A stretch of DNA of 64,000 nucleotides from Cyclobacterium roseum (lineage in GTDB: Bacteria > Bacteroidota > Bacteroidia > Cytophagales > Cyclobacteriaceae), in contig NZ_WNKF01000013.1 in assembly GCF_010119225.1 (NCBI RefSeq), forward strand, positions 62,001 to 126,000, written 5' to 3'. Position numbers and translations under genes: made by a program. The notes below the pieces were generated by a model. That model had not been told where the DNA came from. It worked only from the letters and a program-made list of their open reading frames with translations, and searched no databases. Of the stretch, positions 1 through 7,400 are shown in pieces (the first letter of the stretch is position 1; every line of letters begins with the position of its first letter).

Positions 1-87
1 AGAGAAAAAATACACTCACTTGGGTGTAATTTGCAATTTCACCTTTCTATCGCCCTGATTTTATGTGTTTTCAATCCTGATCACGAT

Positions 88-1062
88 TTAGGGTTTAAGA
101 ATATCGAGCATTGATTCACCCATAAATTTCCCAATCAGAAAATAAGATTCGGCATTTCTATTCCAGTGATAGGACTGATTGGCGGGTGAGTCTTCCGCTT
201 TACGCCAGAAATCTCTTGTTTCCACCACTTTGACATTACCCATGAATTCCGGGAATTCTGCTACAGCCAATTGGGCCTCCATCAAGGATAAGGCCCTTGG
301 ATGGGTTTCATTCCAGCCTGACATTCCTGTCGTGGCAATGACAAACGGAAGTTTCGGCACACCAAGGTCTTTTCGTACATCTTTGATAAACTGGATCATA
401 TTCTCCTTGTAGGCATCATTAGCCTCTTGATTGATCCGGTCATTCCATCCCTGATGCCAGCCAAAGCCCATAATTTCATAGCCCTGACCTTCATAAGAAG
501 GCACATAATCTTCCAAATGGCCTACAACTTCATTAACTGTTGATATCATCTGAACATAAAAGTATCCGGTATCTCCGGCAGCTAAAGGTGGTTTTGTATC
601 CGTAAGGTCACCGGAAGGGAAAAAATCAACGGCAAGGCTTTTTCCACCCCAGGCGGTTTTTATAATCAAAACATCGCCATCGTAATGATCTCCTACAACA
701 TGGCCAAATTGTAATTCGGGGCCTATTGTATTTTCATTGGCACCATAGCCAACGGTCAATCCACCCGTACGAATTTTTTCCTGATGGTTAAAGTAAATAA
801 ATACATCATCCCGTATCTTCCAATCGCCTTTTTCATCTAACAGGTGCTGGTATTCTCCGTTTTCATCATTTCCAACCAGGTAGTTAAGATTTCCCCGATC
901 TCCCTTTTCAACCTCCCCATGACCTACCATATTGGATTGTCCGGCAAGAATAAACACTTTCAGAGGGGCAGGGCCTTTTGGCGTAAATGACGTAAATAGC
1001 AAGATGGTAATTAGGACCCCTAAAAGGCCAATTCCTGGAGTATTTACCGATTTTTTTTCCAT
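88..1062 (-). CDS. SASA-domain carbohydrate acetylesterase (sialate O-acetylesterase-like)
   Basis: A 324-residue secreted or membrane-anchored esterase of the SASA (DUF303, CE6-like) type, which removes acetyl groups from sugars. A hydrophobic stretch at residues 11-26 is a signal peptide or anchor. The nucleophile motif GQSNM follows at 41-45, with Ser43 as the probable catalytic serine. A WHQGWND block matches the family's 'W-x-Q-G-x-x-D' oxyanion region, and His299 near the C-terminus (YHWN) is the likely catalytic His. Length fits the family. The gene reads the same way as the peptidase and the unrecognised secreted protein upstream, but with gaps over 100 bp, so co-transcription is uncertain. 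Its position beside a sulfatase/rhamnosidase locus suggests deacetylation of a decorated polysaccharide; the substrate cannot be read from sequence. Confidence 0.8.
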   Translation of the reverse strand: MEKKSVNTPGIGLLGVLITILLFTSFTPKGPAPLKVFILAGQSNMVGHGEVEKGDRGNLNYLVGNDENGEYQHLLDEKGDWKIRDDVFIYFNHQEKIRTGGLTVGYGANENTIGPELQFGHVVGDHYDGDVLIIKTAWGGKSLAVDFFPSGDLTDTKPPLAAGDTGYFYVQMISTVNEVVGHLEDYVPSYEGQGYEIMGFGWHQGWNDRINQEANDAYKENMIQFIKDVRKDLGVPKLPFVIATTGMSGWNETHPRALSLMEAQLAVAEFPEFMGNVKVVETRDFWRKAEDSPANQSYHWNRNAESYFLIGKFMGESMLDILKP

Positions 1063-1214
1063 TATATTCAGAGGCTAAAATTAATTAAATACCTGTATTG
1101 TCAACTGATGGCTAACACATTCAGTTGCCGGATTAGGACATGTTTATCTGGTAGATTAAATTCCTGAAGTAGCTTTTTTAAAATTGTGACACAGCATATT
1201 GGTCTAAATGAAGT

Positions 1215-3428
1215 TTATTGTGGCCCTGCCGGTAAATGGTTAAGCAAATACCTCACCATATAAAGCCTCAAATGCAGTGAAGTGCCTTTTCCCTCACTCA
1301 GACCGTGGTTTCGGTTGGGATAGGCCATATAGTCAAATGGCTTACCCAACTCGATCAGGCGATCCACCAATCCTTCGGTAATTTCAAGGTGGGTGTTGGT
1401 TTCACCTGTTCCGTGAATGATCAGAAGATCCCCCTTTAATCCTTCTGCGAAGTTTATTGGTGCCGATTTGCGGTAGCCTTCAGGATTCACCTCAGGAGTT
1501 TTCATGTATATCTCCTGAAACCAGGCATTGTAAAGGTGTGGTTGTGGCTTAGGGGCAACAGCGATTCCCACATCATATACGTCCGGTTTACGAAACATGG
1601 CGTTTAGGGTATTTGACCCGCCGCCGCTCCATCCCCAGATCCCTACCCGGCTAAGGTCAACATAGGACCTGTTTCGCCCAAGCTCCTGTAATGCTGCTGC
1701 CTGCTCATCCGTTGACAGGGGACCTAAACTTCCGGCTACCGCCCGGCGCCATGCTGCTCCTTTTGGGGATGGGGTTCCCCGGTTGTCAAATGACACTACC
1801 AAATATCCCAGATCGGCGATAACACGGTGATATTCAGTCATGGCATGTCCCCAGGAATCCATTACAGTTTGCCCGTGAGGTTCTCCGTATACGTAAACAA
1901 ACACAGGGTATTTTTCAGCCGAATCAAAATCGGAAGGCTTGATCATCCAGGCGTCCATAACCACCCCATTGCCTATATCAAGGCTAAAAAACTCTTTTGG
2001 CTGTGGGACCAGCAATTTGACTTTTTCATGGAGCTCAATGTTACCTTCAAGTACACGTTCCACTTTATGCTCCGGAAGACTGACAAGTTCAGTTACAGGA
2101 GGTGTATTTGCAGAAGAAAACGTGTGAAATGCCCAGTTCCCTTCAGGAGAGATCGTATAATTGTGCGTCCCCGGCTGATCTATTGGAGTTATCCTTTCCG
2201 CTTTTCCTTTTCCGTCAATCCGTACCCTGTATAAATACTTTTGGGTCCCATTGTCAGGAGAGGCATAATAGTAAAACCACCCTTTTTGCTCATCCATCCC
2301 TACCCTTCCGATGACATCATAATCTCCTGGTGTTAGTAATACCTCTTTCTTTTCATTACGAGATACCAAATACGCGTGTCTCCAACCATCCTTTTCAGTC
2401 AGGACAATAAAATTGCGGGTATCAGTAATCCAATCCACTCCTCCGTTAGTTCTATAACTTGCCACTACCCATGCCGGATCAGATTCTTCGTAAGTAGTGC
2501 TTATACTTCCATTATCAATGTCGGCAATCAAAAATTGTCTTTGGTCCCTGAATCGGCTTCTTTTTTCCACAAGAACCTCCTCCGAATTTCCTGCCCAGCT
2601 AACCTCTCCAATATAATATCCTTCTTTTGGTATGGGTATTGGCAACCATCGAATGGCTTTTCCTGAAGTGTCCACCACACCTACACGCAATACAGCGATA
2701 TCTCCACCCACCCTAGCAAATCGCTGCTCTTTTATTTCCGGATAAGAAGGATCACCCGGAACCAAGGAAGTCCTTTTTCTCACCTTTTTCACATCGGATT
2801 GAACAAATGCGATATGCGTACCATCAGGACTCCAAACAGCCCTGCCGTTGGTAACCGTTTCCGAATGGGCATCAAACGTAAGTCGGGTAGTATTTTTAGT
2901 AATCAGGTTATACACATAAAGATCTCCCCGTTCGGCGTAGAGAATTTGCGTGCCATCCGGAGAAATACGGTTATTTGCTCCGGCCACAACTTTTTCATTG
3001 GTACCTGTTTTCCGATCCACCATCCAATAATCGGACCCGGTGAAATCGTTGTCCTTACCGGACATTTCTACTAAAATTTTGTCACCCTCCGAAGACAAAA
3101 CATAGTTTTCAATGATAAAAGGGACTGAATAACCAAACCTGTCAAAATCCTCTGGGGAAATCAGCACCGTTCGGTTGCCCCCGGGCACATCATAATTTAC
3201 CAGTGCCTGTGTATCCTCTCCCGGTAGATTTTCAAGTAGAAGGTATCCCGAATCATCAGGAAGCCATCTGCCATTAAATGATTTTGCTGAAAAAATATTT
3301 TGGTCATAAATTTCTTTCAATCTCTCTTTAGTGTGGTCAGGGACAACAATCTGGCAACAGCCGATGTTCGATAGGAAAGCAGCCTGAACCAGCAAAACCA
3401 ATACAAGTAATAATGAGTTTTTTATCAT
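1215..3428 (-). CDS. S9 family peptidase, dipeptidyl-peptidase-IV-like
   Basis: 737 residues with an N-terminal signal peptide (hydrophobic 5-22, possibly a lipoprotein because of Cys24/Cys25), a beta-propeller (about 50-470) and a C-terminal alpha/beta hydrolase domain (about 480-737). The nucleophile elbow is GWSGGG (Ser601) where classical DPP-IV has GWSYGG. The catalytic His is in NRNHG (His708). The acid loop reads HGTGETNTH (672-680), so the position that is Asp in DPP-IV (HGTADDNVH) is Glu676. A YGEPHG loop (about 514-519) corresponds to the DPP-IV 'YGGP' oxyanion region. Such enzymes release dipeptides in the periplasm. The Asp-to-Glu change may define a subfamily rather than loss of activity. 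Family assignment is secure; the exact specificity is not. Confidence 0.88.
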   Translation of the reverse strand: MIKNSLLLVLVLLVQAAFLSNIGCCQIVVPDHTKERLKEIYDQNIFSAKSFNGRWLPDDSGYLLLENLPGEDTQALVNYDVPGGNRTVLISPEDFDRFGYSVPFIIENYVLSSEGDKILVEMSGKDNDFTGSDYWMVDRKTGTNEKVVAGANNRISPDGTQILYAERGDLYVYNLITKNTTRLTFDAHSETVTNGRAVWSPDGTHIAFVQSDVKKVRKRTSLVPGDPSYPEIKEQRFARVGGDIAVLRVGVVDTSGKAIRWLPIPIPKEGYYIGEVSWAGNSEEVLVEKRSRFRDQRQFLIADIDNGSISTTYEESDPAWVVASYRTNGGVDWITDTRNFIVLTEKDGWRHAYLVSRNEKKEVLLTPGDYDVIGRVGMDEQKGWFYYYASPDNGTQKYLYRVRIDGKGKAERITPIDQPGTHNYTISPEGNWAFHTFSSANTPPVTELVSLPEHKVERVLEGNIELHEKVKLLVPQPKEFFSLDIGNGVVMDAWMIKPSDFDSAEKYPVFVYVYGEPHGQTVMDSWGHAMTEYHRVIADLGYLVVSFDNRGTPSPKGAAWRRAVAGSLGPLSTDEQAAALQELGRNRSYVDLSRVGIWGWSGGGSNTLNAMFRKPDVYDVGIAVAPKPQPHLYNAWFQEIYMKTPEVNPEGYRKSAPINFAEGLKGDLLIIHGTGETNTHLEITEGLVDRLIELGKPFDYMAYPNRNHGLSEGKGTSLHLRLYMVRYLLNHLPAGPQ

Positions 3429-3540
3429 TTCATTTAACTATATATTTCTATCTAAAGCTTACTCAATAGGCCTGTTACATGAATTCTCCCTTACATTTTT
3501 GCCAGTATTCCATTCAAATCATTGAGCTCTAATAGCCAGA

Positions 3541-5283
3541 TTACTCCAATCCCTGTCGAGTGACGATTGGCACATACCCTACCTCCATACCCGCCGGTGG
3601 ACTGACGATCAAGGCCGGATCAATATTTGCCAGCTCTCCTATCAACGGTGGAGGCAGGTATTCCTGGTCTTTTTTCCAATGCTTGTGCAACAGTTCCACC
3701 CTTCTTTGCATTTCTTCACGTGCTGCTTTGCTCATGTCGGCATTGAGCAAGGCAGGTTGGTCGGCAAATCGATACCAGTAATAGGTAAGGGTACTACCAT
3801 CGCCCAGTTTGGCCTTGAAAGGCCCAGCCGCCGGGCCTGGGTTTTTCCAGCTACTATCTCCCTCTTCAGGAGTAACATAAGTAAGGGAGGGCCTGTCGTC
3901 TTCAGCCCTATTAAAGCTCACAGTATGGAGTCCTGTTTCAGAAGGGACCTCTTTCGGAGCCACTGCCACCCATTGCCCCATATCGTCCTCGCTGGATTTC
4001 TCCATTTTATAGTATTCAGGAAGTGTGATCAGGTCATGGCTATTTGTTTTTCTTTTTGTAATCAGGTCTCCTTCCCAGCGAACCCTTAAGGTAGCCGAAT
4101 CAGTGACATTTGCGTCCATGTAGGAAGTAATATTCATTAAGGCACGTTTGTCCTTGGGAATATGCTCTCCATAAAACTTCCAGTTAGACCTGACACCTTT
4201 GTTAAATTTTTGCATGAGCGCATGCTCCACGTTTATTTTACCATCAACAGTATCACCTCCGTCAAACCATGCTTCGACATCGTCCCAAAGGGCCTCCTTT
4301 TTATAGACCATCAAGCGGTGAAGCAGATCCGAGTTGCCATCTGGACCTGCCGGATATTGTGTCGGAGACATACGTGCATACGTTTGACCCTTGGAGTCAG
4401 TCGCTTCATAGGAGTGAATATGCTGGGTTTCCATTTGAAAAGGTTTATTCGGTTCTGAGGGACGTTGATCTAAAAACAGTCCACTCAGACGAGGGTCCTC
4501 CACTGATGCTTGACTCCAAAAATAAGGAGTGAAGAATGCCACGGGGCCCTTAAAATTTCCGGTATTTAAAAATAAGGTCCAGCACTGATTGCCAGTGGGT
4601 ACAGCTGTACCTGCGGTGGCAGGTGTCGGCTCAGTCAGCGGTAAAGGCAGGTATCCACTACCAAATAACTCACCACTGGTGCCTTGTTTGAGATTCAGAC
4701 CATCAGGAGGCCAGAGTAGCCATGGACTCAGTTGAGCTACGCCGTATTTCCCTTTCGGGTCGCTCCAGTCCCTTCCTCTACCGGCCCCTGGACCGTTGGC
4801 CCATCCTGCAAAATTAAGTTGTACACCGCCCATTATAAATTTAGGCGTTGTTGTTGCAAACTCGGTATCGCGCCACCAGCCAAGACCTCCTTCAATATCC
4901 GTATACAACTTTTCTACCGGCAAAGGCCCGTCATGCTCCGGGTGCATCCAGGTACCAAACAAGCCTGATTGAAAACTCCTTCCTGAATATTCCCTTAATA
5001 AAGGCCAGGCCGCTGCATACATGGAGTAGCCTGCATTGTATGATTCATCAACCTTTTCCCTTTGAGTAATCATGTAACCGCCAACATTTGCCTTTCGGAT
5101 CTTACTTGCGTCGGATTTATCTTTATTATTCTGTGCAGTAACAGCAGTGAAAAAGAACAAGAGTATAATAGAAAGTCCCATAGCCACTGTTCTGGTATCC
5201 GCCGGATTCTTACAACTAAAATAGGATAGGCATGTCCCTTTAAGTCGATGCCCGTACAAGTTGTTTTTCTTAATTACAGTCAT
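3541..5283 (-). CDS. Secreted protein of unrecognised family (paralogue of the one at 50285-52042)
   Basis: I do not recognise a named family. The 580-residue product has a signal peptide beginning best at Met35 (start at 5181), where a short run of hydrophobic residues ends in AVTAQ; the longer start at 5283 would place 34 polar residues before it. It is rich in Trp, Gly and Pro, with blocks shared with the plus-strand protein at 50285-52042: EGGLGWW, PKF-x-M-x-GV, AQLS, PPDG, LPLTE, WTLFLN, NFKGPVA, DGSTxTYxWYRF, and the tail DPALI..PP.GMEVGYVPIV.RQ. This near-full-length colinearity shows true paralogy. The Trp-rich mixed character suggests a beta-rich periplasmic or surface protein, perhaps glycan-binding or enzymatic (inference only). 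It lies near, but divergent from, the aldolase/rhamnosidase/sulfatase locus. Confidence 0.8.
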   Translation of the reverse strand: MTVIKKNNLYGHRLKGTCLSYFSCKNPADTRTVAMGLSIILLFFFTAVTAQNNKDKSDASKIRKANVGGYMITQREKVDESYNAGYSMYAAAWPLLREYSGRSFQSGLFGTWMHPEHDGPLPVEKLYTDIEGGLGWWRDTEFATTTPKFIMGGVQLNFAGWANGPGAGRGRDWSDPKGKYGVAQLSPWLLWPPDGLNLKQGTSGELFGSGYLPLPLTEPTPATAGTAVPTGNQCWTLFLNTGNFKGPVAFFTPYFWSQASVEDPRLSGLFLDQRPSEPNKPFQMETQHIHSYEATDSKGQTYARMSPTQYPAGPDGNSDLLHRLMVYKKEALWDDVEAWFDGGDTVDGKINVEHALMQKFNKGVRSNWKFYGEHIPKDKRALMNITSYMDANVTDSATLRVRWEGDLITKRKTNSHDLITLPEYYKMEKSSEDDMGQWVAVAPKEVPSETGLHTVSFNRAEDDRPSLTYVTPEEGDSSWKNPGPAAGPFKAKLGDGSTLTYYWYRFADQPALLNADMSKAAREEMQRRVELLHKHWKKDQEYLPPPLIGELANIDPALIVSPPAGMEVGYVPIVTRQGLE

Positions 5284-5996
5284 TTGATATCGTTTTTCTA
5301 CCTGCTGGGAAAATGGATGCTATATGGAAAGCAGAAGTCCGTTATCCTATGACATTCATCAACAGAAGCAGGTAGAGGGTAATAAAAGCTTTTTGCGGGT
5401 TTATTAAATTTACCGCCTCTTATGGTTCTGATTATTTCGAATAACGGTTCAGAACTGAATAGTCGACACCTGAAGTGCCGAGGACCAGCAGAATTAATCT
5501 AAAAAAACCACTAAGGGAATATAGTAATTTTCTGTAAATTATTCGCAATAAATATGGGACGGTGTTTTTTCTTTACTTGACTCCGATAGCAGGAAGCGAA
5601 TCTATTCATCAAAAATTCATCTTCAAATTAGGCTGGTGTAAAAATTGATCGGTTGGTTTATGGTAAGGTGCTTTTTGTTTCCGTAAAGAAGAATATTATG
5701 TATTATGCCTCGTCTAAGTCTCCTCCAAGAGTGGGAGGGAACAAAAATTCAGATTCCCTGAAGGAATAAACAGGAGAAATAAGTAGCTTATTTATGAAGA
5801 GGAAATAATCACCTTTTTTAACGTGACTCGTCCTGAATTTGGTTTACGCAAAAAATGAGGAAAATGGAAAAAAGGAGTAAAACTAACTTAGGACAATGGA
5901 TAACTTTGGATTATAAATAAGCAAGCTGCCTAATAGTAAAAGAAAAATTGTAGTGCCTTATTGAGAAATAATTTCACACATTAGTAAAGGGAAAAC
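5284..5996. other. Intergenic region between divergent genes
   Basis: About 710 AT-rich bases separate the minus-strand unrecognised secreted protein from the plus-strand aldolase, so promoters for both should lie here. No convincing coding remnant was seen. One TAnnTTTG box (5901-5908) resembles the Bacteroidota -7 element, but no matching -33 TTTG was found at the usual distance. Confidence 0.5.
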
Positions 5997-6920
5997 ATGC
6001 ATAAAACCCTGTATCCGCTTTTTGGCATCGTGACGGTTTTGAACACACCCTTCAAAGCAGACGGAGGTATCGACCATGCTGCCCTCCGGAAAAATGTCCG
6101 GGAGGCGCTGGAGGCCGGGGTGGCTGGATTCCTCGTGCCGGCAATGGCTGCAGAAGTGTACTCCCTTTCCCATCCGGAACGGATCAAACTAGTGGAAACC
6201 GTTTTGGAAGCCGTAAATCAAAGAGTTCCGGTCATTGCAGGGGCAGGGGAGGCGGACCCGGCAAAAGCAAAATCCCTCCTAAAATCCTATATTGATATAG
6301 GCTGCAAGCAGGTGCTGTTTCAAATCCCCTATCAAAACGAACAACAATTTAAAACTGATTTTTATCGGTTAGCCGAGATCGACGTGGAAATGATCATGTT
6401 GCAGGATTGGGATGCTTCGGGCTATGGACTGCCTGAAAGCCTGATTTGCGAATTATTTGAGAGTGTGGAGGCATTCAAATGCCTGAAGATCGAAACGGTG
6501 CCGGCTGGATACAAATATTCCAGGATACTTTCGCTGACCGGCGGACGTTTGAATGTAAGCGGGGGATGGGCGGTGACCCAACTGATAGAAGGACTGGAAA
6601 GGGGAGTGCATGCCTTTATGCCCACCGGTATGCATTGGATTTACACGGAAATCCACCGGCTCTGGATGAAAGGGAAAACATCCGAGGCAGCGGAACTTTT
6701 TGAAAGCATCCTTCCCGTACTGGCATTTTCCAACCAGCACCTGGAGATTTCCATTCCCTTTTTTAAAAGGCTGCTTTACCGTCAGGGAATGTACCCTTCC
6801 GATCTTGTCCGCGATTCTGCGATTTCTTTTGATGCTTATCATGAAAAAACAGCAGACAGGTTGATCCAAAGGGTCATCGAATTGGAAAATCGGATAAAGA
6901 ACCAACGAGCAGGCCTTTAA
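5997..6920 (+). CDS. Dihydrodipicolinate synthase / N-acetylneuraminate lyase family aldolase
   Basis: A 307-residue cytoplasmic TIM-barrel lyase of the DapA/NanA superfamily; it has no signal peptide. The Schiff-base lysine is probably Lys164 in KCLKIET, at the usual place. The N-terminal FGIVTVLNTPF segment and the G-V-A-G-F-L-V-P block fit the family's substrate loop. The canonical tyrosine motif 'Y-N-x-P' is replaced by LQDWDASG (QD at 136-137), so it is unlikely to be a true DapA and more likely a 2-keto-3-deoxy-sugar-acid aldolase or dehydratase type. It stands alone, about 480 bp before the rhamnosidase/sulfatase run. A role in cleaving a keto-deoxy acid from rhamnose or uronate breakdown is an inference from context. 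Confidence 0.82.
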   Translation: MHKTLYPLFGIVTVLNTPFKADGGIDHAALRKNVREALEAGVAGFLVPAMAAEVYSLSHPERIKLVETVLEAVNQRVPVIAGAGEADPAKAKSLLKSYIDIGCKQVLFQIPYQNEQQFKTDFYRLAEIDVEMIMLQDWDASGYGLPESLICELFESVEAFKCLKIETVPAGYKYSRILSLTGGRLNVSGGWAVTQLIEGLERGVHAFMPTGMHWIYTEIHRLWMKGKTSEAAELFESILPVLAFSNQHLEISIPFFKRLLYRQGMYPSDLVRDSAISFDAYHEKTADRLIQRVIELENRIKNQRAGL

Positions 6921-7400
6921 AACAGGCAATTTGGGTACCTGTTCGGCAAATGGAAAATCTTTAAAAATAATGGAACCATATCAGGCATTTAAGGAAATAT
7001 AAGGGGTTTTTTAGCACTCCTGAGATAAGTATACCCAATTTGCCTGGGGCATTTTTGTGAATCTCCGCTTCCTTCGGCTCCGCTCAGGGACCTGTAGGGG
7101 GCCAACAGCACCCGCGGCAGTCTTTCGTTGCACGTATCCAATTCTCGTTTTCTACTTCATTCATTTCTACGAAGGACTCGCGTTTTCGCTCCGGATCAGA
7201 TTGCTCCCTTTTCAGGCTGAGCCTGGCGAAGCCCGACAGGCTCAGGGACCAATGATGGGTTTCTTCATCCCGGCGGAAACTGCCATCACTGTGAGGCAAA
7301 AGGGTTAACATACCATGCCTTTTGGTTAAGATCGTGGAAGATTTAACCGATGCCTGGCCTTACATTTATAATCTTTTCGTCTTAATCCATTTATATTCCC
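6921..7400. other. Intergenic region with REP-like sequence
   Basis: 480 bases without a supported gene between the aldolase and the rhamnosidase. The centre (about 7070-7310) is GC-richer than its surroundings and carries palindromic and directly repeated blocks (listed separately). Open frames on both strands here look like by-products of the repeat. The promoter of the eight-gene run probably lies in the last 100 bases, but I see no clear box. Confidence 0.5.
7083..7250. repeat. REP-like palindromic element
   Basis: A perfect 9-bp inverted repeat, CTGAGCCTG (7217-7225) and CAGGCTCAG (7237-7245), separated by 11 bases, forms a strong hairpin. The flanking string CTCAGGGACC occurs twice (7083-7092 and 7241-7250), as does a CTTCGGCTC/GGCGAAGCC-like block. 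Sequences of the 'GAGCCTGNCGAAG' type are common scattered intergenic repeats in bacteria. The hairpin has no T-run, so it is not a simple terminator. Confidence 0.6.

Noticed and set aside
5901-5908. TAACTTTG as a Bacteroidota -7 promoter box for the aldolase
   Set aside because: No -33 TTTG at the expected distance of about 19 bases; a single 8-base match in 700 AT-rich bases is weak.
7057-7311. Overlapping open frames on both strands between the aldolase and rhamnosidase
   Set aside because: They cover the palindromic repeat region and read as Arg/Ser-rich nonsense; better explained as repeat DNA.
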